Source: Planctomycetota bacterium (lineage in GTDB: Bacteria; Planctomycetota; Phycisphaerae; Phycisphaerales; SM1A02). Taken from it: DNA of 62,499 bases. The stretch is from the NCBI GenBank assembly GCA_003671055.1, contig QWPV01000001.1, positions 9,983 through 72,481 on the forward strand. Direction: 5' to 3'. The notes below the pieces were generated by a model. The model did no database searches and was not told the origin of the DNA. It was given only the letters and a program-made list of their open reading frames with translations. A program made the position numbers and the translations under genes. Below are positions 9,105-17,330 of the stretch, one piece after another; position 1 is the first letter of the stretch; each line of letters starts with the position of its first letter.

Positions 9105-9279
9105 AAACTGACCCACGGCAGGGATGGGTCGAAATCACCCGATCCGCTCGCAGGCGCTGCACAGACGGCTGCAATCGAAGATAAATGACGGGAATGCGCG
9201 CGCCTCGCGAGGCTACCTTTCGTCTCTGCGAATTCTCTTCCGCGCGATCTGATCGCTTCATTCCTCGACAAGTCCACGC
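9105..9279. other. Intergenic region between divergent metH and S41 peptidase genes
   Basis: The 282-bp gap between metH and the S41 peptidase gene holds the metH operator-like element and, beyond it, an imperfect hairpin with GACCCA/TGGGTC arms at about 9110-9130. Open frames crossing it lack start signals and read through the 5' end of the S41 gene in the wrong direction, so they are not called. No RNA gene was recognised. Confidence 0.5.
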
Positions 9280-10875
9280 ATGCCACTTCCCTCGTCTTTT
9301 GCTGCGGCTCAAATCTTTCCGCTTCGCACGCTTCGCAACGCCTGCGGGCTGCTGACCGTGCTACTCGCGTCGTGCACAACGGCGCCGCGGATGCCGACGG
9401 CGGTTCCCGTTGCGAACACCAGTGCAGTGGATGCGCCTGCACCGAGCGAACCCGCTCGCGTACCGATCGCGAATGCCGCAGCAACCTTCGACGCAGCTTG
9501 GACGACGATTCGAGATCAACATTACGACCCAACCCTCAACGGCGTGGACTGGATCGCGGTTCGCGATGAACTTCGCGCGCGCGCGATGGAAGCGGAGTCC
9601 GACGACGAATTGCGCGAAGTGATCAACGACATGCTTTCGCGACTTGGACAGAGTCACTTCGCGATCATTCCTGCTGATGCAGTGCGCGCGAAGACTGCGT
9701 CGGCTGCAGCAGTGGAAACAGTTCGCGCTCCGCAAGGACTCGCAAGCGGCAGCAGCAGCAGCACGATCGTTGCAACGAGCGCCGACGCGCCACACTCGCG
9801 CACGGCTGGCGTCCTTGGTCTCGATGTCGTCGTCGTTGGATCCATCGCACTCGTGACGCATGTGTCCGCCAACTCTCCCGCCGCGCTCGAAGGCGTGACG
9901 CCGGGCTGGACAGTCGAACGCGTTCGTGGCGTCTCGATCGCTGAAGCAATCGCGCCGATGCAAGAGGCATCGCAGCGCATGCAACAAGCGGATTCCAACG
10001 AATCCCGCAAATTACGCTACGAAATGGCTGCTCTCGCGTCGAGCATGCTGCTTGTCTCGGTCGATGAAGCGATTCGTATTGAGTTCAAACTCCCCGATGA
10101 TTCGACGATCGTGAAAGATCTACGCGGCGTCTCAGCGAGCCTTGGCGTCACGCAGTTTGGCAACTTGCCTCCGATGACCGTCGAGGTCGAACAGTCGCGG
10201 ATGGAATGGGGCACCGATGCTGCTGCGTCGGCGCCAACCACCATCGGCATTGTGCGATTCAACATCTGGATGCCTGCGGCCTCGCAAGCGCTCGATCAAG
10301 CAGTCGATGCACTGCGCGAGTGCGACGGCATCGTGATAGACCTTCGCGCGAATCCAGGCGGCGTCGGTGCGATGGCGATGGGACTTGCTGGCCACTTCCT
10401 CAAGAAGCCACGCTCACTCGGAACGATGTCGATGCGTGACACGACGCTGGAGTTCAACACGAACCCACGACGCGTGACGACGAGCGGCGAGATCACGAAG
10501 CCGTATGCGAGGCCGCTTGCCATTCTCGTCGACTCTCGTTCCGCGAGCACGTCGGAAGTGTTTGCTGGTGGCATGCAGTCACTCAAGCGTGCACGAATCT
10601 TTGGCGAAATCACTGCAGGCATGGCACTTCCCGCGCACGCTGTGGAACTTCCCAACGGCGATGTGCTTCTCCACGCGATCGCGAATTTCACACGACCCGA
10701 TGGCACTGTGCTTGAAGGTATCGGCGTGATTCCTGATGAATCGATTTCCATTGATAGTGCTGCGATCGCCGCGAGCACCTCACGCGATCCTGTGCTCGAT
10801 GCTGCATGCAGTTGGATCTCTGCATGCACTGCCGCAGCGCGAATTCCTGCAACCGCTTCCGTCCCTACTCCGTGA
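9280..10875 (+). CDS. Lipoprotein S41-family serine peptidase (tail-specific protease/IRBP-like)
   Basis: 531 aa. The signal sequence ends with a lipobox LLASC, so the protein is probably a membrane-anchored periplasmic lipoprotein. A helical region (TFDAAWTTIRDQHYDPTLNG) opens the S41 fold, then a PDZ-like segment (LVTHVSANSPAALEGVTPG) and the catalytic domain: DGIVIDLRANPGG, then VDSRSASTSEVFAGGMQSLK, in which the serine of the SxxSE motif is the expected nucleophile. The GEITAGMALPA stretch lacks the GKG lysine of CtpA, so it resembles the IRBP/tricorn-like S41 group. It probably degrades or processes periplasmic proteins. Confidence 0.88.
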   Translation: MPLPSSFAAAQIFPLRTLRNACGLLTVLLASCTTAPRMPTAVPVANTSAVDAPAPSEPARVPIANAAATFDAAWTTIRDQHYDPTLNGVDWIAVRDELRARAMEAESDDELREVINDMLSRLGQSHFAIIPADAVRAKTASAAAVETVRAPQGLASGSSSSTIVATSADAPHSRTAGVLGLDVVVVGSIALVTHVSANSPAALEGVTPGWTVERVRGVSIAEAIAPMQEASQRMQQADSNESRKLRYEMAALASSMLLVSVDEAIRIEFKLPDDSTIVKDLRGVSASLGVTQFGNLPPMTVEVEQSRMEWGTDAAASAPTTIGIVRFNIWMPAASQALDQAVDALRECDGIVIDLRANPGGVGAMAMGLAGHFLKKPRSLGTMSMRDTTLEFNTNPRRVTTSGEITKPYARPLAILVDSRSASTSEVFAGGMQSLKRARIFGEITAGMALPAHAVELPNGDVLLHAIANFTRPDGTVLEGIGVIPDESISIDSAAIAASTSRDPVLDAACSWISACTAAARIPATASVPTP

Positions 10876-10895
10876 TACTCACTACGAAACTGACT

Positions 10896-11792
10896 ATGCG
10901 ACCCCTCAACAAATCTGCCTCACGCGTTCTTCCCACTTTCGTTGTTGCGTTCCTCTCGGTTCTCGCGAACGCGCAGACGACAACCCCCACGATCGCGCCA
11001 GCGACTCCAGTTGCAGCAGCTGTAGATCTTCCTAAAGCAGAAGATCTCGTTGCGAAGTCTGTGCTCGTCACCGGTGCGGAGGCGATGCGGTCACACAAGT
11101 CACTCACGACTTTGAGCGGGCTTGAGATCCAAGGCATGGGAATCAAGGGATCCGTGAAAACATACTTGGCGAGCCCCAATCGATCGATGCAAGTCACGAC
11201 GATTCCAGGCATCGGCGAGTTTCTCACTGGGTTTGACGGCACCACTGGGTGGATGGTGGATCCCATCAATGGACCTCGATTGATCAAAGGCGTCGAACTC
11301 GCGCAGATCACTCGCGAAGCAGACTTCTTCAAGGATGTAAATCCAGCCGCGCAGTGGGAGACACTCACGACGACTGGCTCCAAGGAATTCAACGGCATCG
11401 ACTGCTGGGTCGTCGCGGGCAAGCGCGGCGAAGACTCGGCCACGCTGTACTTCGAGAAGACAACCGGACTCGTGCGTGGCAGCGAAATGACGCTCGACTC
11501 GACGATGGGAAAGATTCCGGTCGTTGCGTTTCTCAAGGAATACAAGGACTTTAACGGCGTGCAACTGCCATCGATCACGCAAGTGACGCAGGCTGGCCAA
11601 ACAGTCGCGCTCACGATTGAGTCGGCTGCGTTTGACACCGTGGATGAAACTCTCTTCGCGCTCCCGAAGGCGATCGCATCGCTCTTGCTCGCGGAGACGA
11701 CCGCGTCCGCAGAAGACGATGATGAGATCGAGAGCGACAGCGCCGCGCCCGTTGCACCGACCGCACCAGCAAAGCCAGCGGCTCCAAAGTAA
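10896..11792 (+). CDS. Periplasmic LolA-like protein, paralogue 1
   Basis: 298 aa from an ATG giving a signal peptide (SRVLPTFVVAFLSVLANAQT). The body has the beta-rich pattern of outer-membrane lipoprotein-sorting (LolA/LppX-like) proteins: ETYLASPNR-like strands, the diagnostic GFDGTTGWMVDP, YFEKTTGLVRGSEM and KEYKDFNGVQLPS. The C-terminus is a D/E/A/P-rich tail. The next gene, 53 bp downstream, is a diverged paralogue sharing GFDGTTGWM and FxKTTGxxR. Lipid or lipoprotein carrier activity is inferred from fold type, and no partner LolCDE genes are in the window. Confidence 0.7.
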   Translation: MRPLNKSASRVLPTFVVAFLSVLANAQTTTPTIAPATPVAAAVDLPKAEDLVAKSVLVTGAEAMRSHKSLTTLSGLEIQGMGIKGSVKTYLASPNRSMQVTTIPGIGEFLTGFDGTTGWMVDPINGPRLIKGVELAQITREADFFKDVNPAAQWETLTTTGSKEFNGIDCWVVAGKRGEDSATLYFEKTTGLVRGSEMTLDSTMGKIPVVAFLKEYKDFNGVQLPSITQVTQAGQTVALTIESAAFDTVDETLFALPKAIASLLLAETTASAEDDDEIESDSAAPVAPTAPAKPAAPK

Positions 11793-11845
11793 TTATGGAA
11801 TCCGCGGAAGACGCGCTGCGTCAGAGTGTGCGGAGAAACTTCCTC

Positions 11846-12664
11846 ATGAATACGCGCCCACTCTGTTCTCGTTCGTTCGCACTCGTACTCGTTTGCGTGT
11901 GCGTGTGTACGGGCCCTCACGCAACGCCGATACACGCGCAAGCCTCGTCGTCGCCAGCAACTGCCGCGCAGGCGATGCCCGATGGCAAGGCGCTTGTCGA
12001 GAAGTCGCTTGAAGCGATCGGCACGAAGGACGCACGCGCATCGATCAAGTCCACGGCAATGAAGCTCAGCGTGCGCTCGCTGGTGGGAACGAGCAAAGTC
12101 TCGCTCACCATTGTCGATCCGAACAAAGTGCTGATGACGCAGTCGATCGAAGGCATGGCGCAGTCGAGCGTGGAGATTGGATTTGATGGCACGACGGGTT
12201 GGATGCGTACTGCTGCCGCGCCACCACGCGTCCTCACCGCTGAGATGTGCACGCAGTTTTCCAAGGGTTCTGATGCGCAAGAACTCGCGCGTTCACTCGA
12301 CACTCGATTCGAGACGTTTACCACGCTCGGCGAAGAAACCGTCGACGGCGTCGATGCTTGGAAAGTGAAGATGGTCGACAGCGATGGCATCGCGTCGTTC
12401 GGATTCTTCGCAAAAACCACGGGGTTTCTGCGGGCGCTTGACAATGTGCAGAAAACTCCACAGGGGGAGATGACCTCGCGCACTGTCTTCGATCGCTGGG
12501 AGCGCGTTGGTCCCGTCTTCTGCTTTCGTGCGATCACCGTGACGCAGTCGGGTGCGAAGCAAGACATCTCCTTTGATGAGATTGCGTTCAACAGCGTGAA
12601 GGATGACGCCATCATTGCGCCGGTTGAATTGCGCACACCTCAGGTAGTTTCCCCGCAGAATTGA
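11846..12664 (+). CDS. Periplasmic LolA-like protein, paralogue 2
   Basis: 272 aa from the ATG that gives a proper signal peptide (SRSFALVLVCVCVCTGPHA); an earlier in-frame start at 11795 adds a non-hydrophobic leader and is less likely. Shares GFDGTTGWMRT, FFAKTTGFLRALD and the overall beta-strand pattern with the preceding gene, so the pair arose by duplication. A predicted hydrophobic-ligand carrier or sensor in the periplasm. It ends 28 bp before the ABC ATPase gene, so all four genes (10896-15048) may be one transcription unit. Confidence 0.7.
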   Translation: MNTRPLCSRSFALVLVCVCVCTGPHATPIHAQASSSPATAAQAMPDGKALVEKSLEAIGTKDARASIKSTAMKLSVRSLVGTSKVSLTIVDPNKVLMTQSIEGMAQSSVEIGFDGTTGWMRTAAAPPRVLTAEMCTQFSKGSDAQELARSLDTRFETFTTLGEETVDGVDAWKVKMVDSDGIASFGFFAKTTGFLRALDNVQKTPQGEMTSRTVFDRWERVGPVFCFRAITVTQSGAKQDISFDEIAFNSVKDDAIIAPVELRTPQVVSPQN

Positions 12665-12692
12665 TCGTGCCGTGTCGGTACCATCGCGACTT

Positions 12693-13643
12693 ATGTCCCT
12701 CGCGATTCAACTTGAGAACATTTCAAAGCGCTTCGGAAGCGTGCAAGCGGTTGACGAAGTCTCGCTTGAACTTCCAGAGGGATCCCTATGCGGATTCCTC
12801 GGCCCCAACGGCGCTGGTAAGAGCACGACGATTCGAATGCTGATGTCGATTATCTCGCCGGATAGCGGAGTCCTCCGCGTCCTCGGCGGATCTGCGCTCG
12901 ACAACAAAGATCGCATCGGCTACCTGCCGGAAGAACGTGGCCTTTATCGCAAGATGAAGGTCGGCGAGTTTCTTTGGTACATCGCGAAACTCAAAGGCGT
13001 GCATCCCACGGGGCTCACGCAGCGCATCAACGATTGGCTCGATCGCGTGCAACTTCCAGGCGTTGCGAAGAAGCGATGCGAAGAACTTTCGAAGGGCATG
13101 CAGCAGAAGGTGCAACTTCTCTCTGCGCTCATTCATCGACCTGACTTGCTCATCCTCGACGAGCCATACTCGGGTCTTGATCCTCTCAACTCGCGGCTCA
13201 TCACGGAACTCATCCGCGACGAACAACGCCGTGGCGCAACTATCATCTTCTCGACGCATCAGATGCACACTGCCGAAGCACTCTGCGATCGCGTGCTGCT
13301 CATTAACAAGGGCAAGAAGGTGCTCGATGCGAATCTCAGTCAACTTCGTGCGCAGCACGATGGCCGAGGCATTGTGGTGGAACCTGCGGGAGATCCGCAG
13401 GCGTACGCCGACGCCGCGCTCGCTGCGGGATTTGCCGCACGCGCCGAGTCCACGCACAAGGGTCTGGTGGAAATCGAACTCCGTAATGGCATCGGCGGCA
13501 ATGAGGCGCTCAACGCCGCGCTTGCTGCGGGCGCATGCCGCGCAGTTTCACTTCGTCGCTTGAGCCTCGAAGATGTCTTCGTTCAACTCGTCGGTGGCTC
13601 GCGCGCCGATCTTCATGCTGATGGAGGCGCTGCTGATGTCTAA
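12693..13643 (+). CDS. ABC transporter ATP-binding protein (NatA-like)
   Basis: 316 aa from the ATG at MSLAIQLENISKRFGS; a GTG at 12672 is possible but adds an atypical leader. Walker A is GPNGAGKST (about residue 37), the signature is LSKGMQQKVQ, Walker B is LLILDEPYSGLDP, and the switch histidine is in IIFSTHQM. The C-terminal 80 residues form the extra domain seen in NatA-type exporters. It powers the permease encoded immediately downstream (8-nt overlap). The substrate is unknown; family members export sodium, antibiotics or lipids. Confidence 0.93.
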   Translation: MSLAIQLENISKRFGSVQAVDEVSLELPEGSLCGFLGPNGAGKSTTIRMLMSIISPDSGVLRVLGGSALDNKDRIGYLPEERGLYRKMKVGEFLWYIAKLKGVHPTGLTQRINDWLDRVQLPGVAKKRCEELSKGMQQKVQLLSALIHRPDLLILDEPYSGLDPLNSRLITELIRDEQRRGATIIFSTHQMHTAEALCDRVLLINKGKKVLDANLSQLRAQHDGRGIVVEPAGDPQAYADAALAAGFAARAESTHKGLVEIELRNGIGGNEALNAALAAGACRAVSLRRLSLEDVFVQLVGGSRADLHADGGAADV

Positions 13644-15048
13644 TGCAAAGACCGTTCGACGTTCGTGGTGGAGCCGCACTGGCACGATTAGTTGGCGCGA
13701 ATTCAAACACACTGCGCTTACGAAGGCCTTCTTCTTCGGTGCGGTTGTGGTGCCGATGCTGTTCCTCGGCGTCGGGTTTCTCGTTCCATTCATGGTCGAC
13801 AAGAACGCGCCGCCTATCAAAGGCACGGTTGCCGTCATCGATCCCACTGGAAAAATCGCGGCTGCTGCGCAACACATCATCGACACGGAAGGCGATACCG
13901 GTCTCTTCGGCGACATGCCTGCGGAAGCGCAAGAGACAATCGACACCGCTGTTGCGACGCAAGGTGGTGGCGCATCAGCGATGCTCGCAGCGGCAGATAC
14001 GCGTAGTGAGATTGATTTGACGTGGGAGATCTACGCGCAGGAGGGCGTGGACGGAGCTCCGAGCATCGACGCGCTCAAGGATGAATTGAAATCCGGCAAC
14101 CTTGTCGCGCTTATCCTCGTGAATCCAAACGGCGCGGACGCGAAGGCAACCGCGCCCAATGAAGCAGGACTCTCGATCTTTGTTCCGACGTCGTCGAGCC
14201 CGAAGCATCAACGGCTCATCGGTCGCGCGTTTGAGACTGCACTCCAAGATGCGCGCGTGCGATCACTCGGCATCACCGATGCGGATTTCGATCGCGTGCG
14301 ACAACGGCCGCAGGCAGAAACATTCCGCATCTCTCCCACCGGCGGCGAAGCGGAAGAGATCAATGGCGCGCGCATGCTCATTCCCGCAGGCTTCATGTTC
14401 CTCATGTGGATCTGCGTGTTTACGAGTGCGAATCAACTCTTGACCTCCACCATCGAAGAGAAGTCCAACAAGGTGATGGAAGTCCTTCTCGCTGCCGCAA
14501 GCCCGATGCAATTGCTCGCGGGAAAGATCCTTGGACAAGCACTCGTCAGCGTGATCATGCTCGTGATGTACGGCGGCGCAGCGATCGCAGGATTGACCGC
14601 TGCATCGATGAATGACCTCATCACCACCAGCGATCTCATTCTCTTCGCGCTCTACTTCATCATGGCGTACTTCATGATCGCGACACTCATGGTCGCGGTC
14701 GGCAGCGCGGTGAGCGATTTGCGTGAAGCGCAATCACTCGTGGGACCTGTGATGATTCTCCTCATCATTCCAATCATGTTGTGGCTGCCCATCAGTGAGA
14801 GCCCCAACGGCATGCTCGCAACGATTGCATCATTCGTTCCACCTGGCATGCCGTTCATCATGATCTTGCGCGTCACGGCTGCGAATGAACCTGTGCCAAT
14901 GTGGCAAATCATCGCCTCACTTGTGTGGGGTTACGGCGCGATGTTTGGCATGCTGTGGCTTGGCGCGCGCATCTTCCGCGTGGGCGTTCTCATGCAAGGT
15001 AAGCCACCGACACCGAAGGAACTCTTGAAGTGGGCGTTCGTGCGGTGA
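13636..15048 (+). CDS. ABC-2 type transporter permease (NatB-like)
   Basis: 470 aa starting at MSNAKTVRRSWW, with the ATG inside the end of the ATPase gene. One N-terminal helix (AFFFGAVVVPMLFLGVGFLV) is followed by a large extracytoplasmic domain of about 230 residues and then five to six helices containing the family motif TSTIEEKSNKVMEVLLAAAS. This is the ABC-2 exporter layout of NatB. With its ATPase it forms an exporter in the inner membrane; the substrate is not deducible. Confidence 0.92.
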   Translation: MSNAKTVRRSWWSRTGTISWREFKHTALTKAFFFGAVVVPMLFLGVGFLVPFMVDKNAPPIKGTVAVIDPTGKIAAAAQHIIDTEGDTGLFGDMPAEAQETIDTAVATQGGGASAMLAAADTRSEIDLTWEIYAQEGVDGAPSIDALKDELKSGNLVALILVNPNGADAKATAPNEAGLSIFVPTSSSPKHQRLIGRAFETALQDARVRSLGITDADFDRVRQRPQAETFRISPTGGEAEEINGARMLIPAGFMFLMWICVFTSANQLLTSTIEEKSNKVMEVLLAAASPMQLLAGKILGQALVSVIMLVMYGGAAIAGLTAASMNDLITTSDLILFALYFIMAYFMIATLMVAVGSAVSDLREAQSLVGPVMILLIIPIMLWLPISESPNGMLATIASFVPPGMPFIMILRVTAANEPVPMWQIIASLVWGYGAMFGMLWLGARIFRVGVLMQGKPPTPKELLKWAFVR

Positions 15049-15068
15049 TCGCGCAAAGGTGCATGTAG

Positions 15069-16505
15069 ATGCATGCGCTCAGCGCGTGGATGCTTCCCGT
15101 CGCATCGCTCTTTGCGCTCACTGTGCTTGTCACACTCGCCGTGCGCGCACTGAGCGGTGATCGCGCACAGGGACGACGACGCTGCGCGAAATGTTGGCAT
15201 GAGTTCGGACCGCGACACGATGCAGCGGCAACGACATTGCGTTGCGTCGAATGCGGTTGGATCGCGCCCAATGAAGCTGCGCTCGCGCGACCACGACGAC
15301 GATGGCTCTGGTGCGCAACATGGATCGCATGTGCATCGGCGCTGGGCTTGTCGATGCAAGTGCATTTCGCGAGCACGAATTTCTGGACGCTCGCCCCGAC
15401 GCAAGTGTTGCTTTGGTCGATCGATCTCACCGCACCCTTGAATTCCTCGCAGCCCGCGCGCGATGAACTCGTGCGTCGCATTCTGCGCAGCGGTTGGACG
15501 GATAGCGCGCAGCAGTCGGTCATGATGTCGATGCTCTCGCGGCGCGCGAGTGATGATGCAGTGGACGCACAAGAGTGGAAAGCGCGATGGGAGCGCCCGA
15601 TGCGCGCGTGGCTTGCGACGGTGGATGCGACTGAAGCAACACGCGATGCGTTGCTTGCTGTGCCGGTCGAATGCAATGTTCGCGCCCCACTGCATCCGCT
15701 CGTCGACGGCGATCATCACTTTGTCTTGAGCGTCAACGACTTCTGGCCGGAGTCCGTCGAAGGACGTGTCGAAATCCTGTCGCCAGCGGGTGTGTCGTGG
15801 AGCGTTCTATTCGACCCCGCGGGCTATCGCGACGCGCGCACGGGTTGCAGATTCTCGCCATCACCATCAAATGCGCCGTACACACTGCGAACATCGTGGC
15901 GCGTGAAAACAGGCGCGGACGGCAGCATTCCACCGTGGAACATGCTCGACGAACAAACGCTCTCCATCGCCGTCGAGCCTGCACAATCCACTGACGCACT
16001 CCTCACACCGATCGACTCCCCCGCACTCCGCGAAGCCGTCGCGAGCGCATTCAGCGATGGGCTCATTCGATGGACAGGTGCGCACTCACGCGTCGGACTC
16101 CGCTTCGATGTCGGCGCAACGGCGAGCGAAGAATTTCGCGATGTCCTCATCGGCGTGCGCGCCACGATTCGCAATCAAGATGTTGTGGTGCGCGTGTCGG
16201 AACTCTGGTGGAGCGCGCGCCACGGCGATGCGGTTGGTTGGAGCATGTCCGAGGAAGATCGCGCTGCACTCGCGCTCGCAACTGAAGGAACACCAGAAGG
16301 ATGGACGCTCACGATCGAAGGCAATCGCGACGCTGCATCCTTCCTTCTCACGGACGCACGCAACGACACCACACAAACGCTGACGCTCCCGTTGAAATAT
16401 TTTTCGGGCGTCGTCACCCTTCCGCTTCGCGTGACCGATCACGCATCCGCCGCTCCGCCACGACGATTCGCACCGGAGTTTGTCTCGACACCAACTCGCG
16501 ATTAA
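15069..16505 (+). CDS. Membrane protein with N-terminal zinc ribbon
   Basis: 478 aa. Helix 1 is MLPVASLFALTVLVTLAV; a four-Cys zinc ribbon follows (CAKCWHEFG and CVECGWIAP), then helix 2 (WLWCATWIACASALGLSM) and a large, mostly polar extracytoplasmic domain rich in Trp and beta strands. The CxxC...CxxCGW ribbon between membrane helices recurs in planctomycete membrane proteins, including two copies near the right end of this window. No enzymatic motif was seen. It starts 20 bp after the ABC permease gene and may belong to that transcript. Confidence 0.75.
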   Translation: MHALSAWMLPVASLFALTVLVTLAVRALSGDRAQGRRRCAKCWHEFGPRHDAAATTLRCVECGWIAPNEAALARPRRRWLWCATWIACASALGLSMQVHFASTNFWTLAPTQVLLWSIDLTAPLNSSQPARDELVRRILRSGWTDSAQQSVMMSMLSRRASDDAVDAQEWKARWERPMRAWLATVDATEATRDALLAVPVECNVRAPLHPLVDGDHHFVLSVNDFWPESVEGRVEILSPAGVSWSVLFDPAGYRDARTGCRFSPSPSNAPYTLRTSWRVKTGADGSIPPWNMLDEQTLSIAVEPAQSTDALLTPIDSPALREAVASAFSDGLIRWTGAHSRVGLRFDVGATASEEFRDVLIGVRATIRNQDVVVRVSELWWSARHGDAVGWSMSEEDRAALALATEGTPEGWTLTIEGNRDAASFLLTDARNDTTQTLTLPLKYFSGVVTLPLRVTDHASAAPPRRFAPEFVSTPTRD

Positions 16506-16937
16506 GGTCCAACCGGCGAGATCCGGTTGCACGGCGTCGACGACTCTTGAGGGAGTTGAAGACCGGAAAGGGACACAGACTCGAACCCCATTGCAACGTG
16601 GGATCGGCGTCCGATGATGTTGACCTTCCACGCAGGCGGCTCCCGAGGGCTGTGCACTGGAGGCATGGTCGTCTTCACGGAACTTTTGGGTGAGCACGAA
16701 CCCTGGGGGCTTCGAAAGGCTCGAGGCATGGTGACTATCCGCTCACCGGAAGGACCTGAATCGCGAACGGCAGCGAGTGTAATCATGCATCGCTTGTTGT
16801 GCGATCGATCCCCAAACATCCACAATTCCCGAGCGATCCGATTATTTGACATCGTGCGCATGCGGCGGCATGATGCCTCTTCGCGCGTGCCGTTGGCGCG
16901 GTGCAGTTTTCATCCAACCCCACTTTGGGATCCCTTC
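16506..16937. other. 432-bp stretch without a convincing gene; possible structured RNA
   Basis: Neither strand holds a frame with a credible start and known domain, although both have long stop-free stretches (for example minus 16502-16861). Visible structure: hairpin 16510-16529 (CAACCGG/CCGGTTG); a 7-bp stem GGTGAGC (16689-16695) with GCTCACC (16741-16747) closing a 45-nt loop; and GAGGCATGGT repeated at 16660 and 16723. No tmRNA, RNase P, SRP, 6S or tRNA consensus was recognised. Confidence 0.35.
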
Positions 16938-17237
16938 ATGCGTAATCGACTCACCTGCCTCACGACTCTCTCGCTCGCTGCTGCTGCTCTCGTGGTGACC
17001 TCCATGACCGGCTGCAAGTCAGACCCAAATGATGTCAGCTTCAACAGCGTGAAGGGCGACCTCACGCCAGAGTTATTCAGCGTCGCCGAGTCGCCCGAGG
17101 ACGTCGATCGAGACGTCGCCATGAACTTCAATCAGAACCTTCGCATGTTCTGGGATGACATGGGCTACGTGTGGATGACCGATCGCGCAAGCAGTCTCTC
17201 CAGCTACCCGATCATCGATACCGCCGGCAACCCATAA
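16938..17237 (+). CDS. Small lipoprotein
   Basis: 99 aa from the ATG opening a lipoprotein signal (LTTLSLAAAALVVTSMTGC, lipobox SMTGC). The mature part contains LTPELFSVAESPEDVDRDVAMNFNQNLRMFWDDMGYVWM, an amphipathic, Met/Trp/Asp-rich segment. The family is not recognised. The gene is short but well supported: it has a signal, a clean stop and an intrinsic terminator 57 bp downstream, so it is probably monocistronic. The frame is open far upstream of this start, but that part lacks coding character. Confidence 0.75.
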   Translation: MRNRLTCLTTLSLAAAALVVTSMTGCKSDPNDVSFNSVKGDLTPELFSVAESPEDVDRDVAMNFNQNLRMFWDDMGYVWMTDRASSLSSYPIIDTAGNP

Positions 17238-17293
17238 TCGAATTTGATGGCGCGACGCAGGCATACCGCGCTACCTATTCTTCAGTCGATAAG

Positions 17294-17322
17294 GAACCAC
17301 CCCGCGAGGGGTGGTTCTCTTT
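17294..17322 (+). terminator. Rho-independent terminator
   Basis: A perfect 10-bp stem, GAACCACCCC / GGGGTGGTTC, with a GCGA tetraloop is followed by TCTTT. It terminates the lipoprotein gene ending at 17237 and separates it from the MFS gene. Confidence 0.88.
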
Positions 17323-17330
17323 GATGCAGG

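Noticed and set aside
9105-9117. The 13-mer AAACTGACCCACG also occurs near 58653.
   Set aside because: Only 13 bp, without flanking inverted repeats or a transposase, so evidence for an insertion-sequence remnant is insufficient.
9089-9532. 147-codon minus-strand frame upstream of metH.
   Set aside because: It runs antisense through the signal peptide of the well-supported S41 lipoprotein and has no ribosome site.
16502-16861. 119-codon stop-free minus-strand frame with a tRNA T-arm-like stretch (GGGGTTCGAGTCT).
   Set aside because: The T-stem does not pair (G-G mismatch), and no acceptor or anticodon arm fits. No protein family matches, so neither a tRNA nor a CDS is called.
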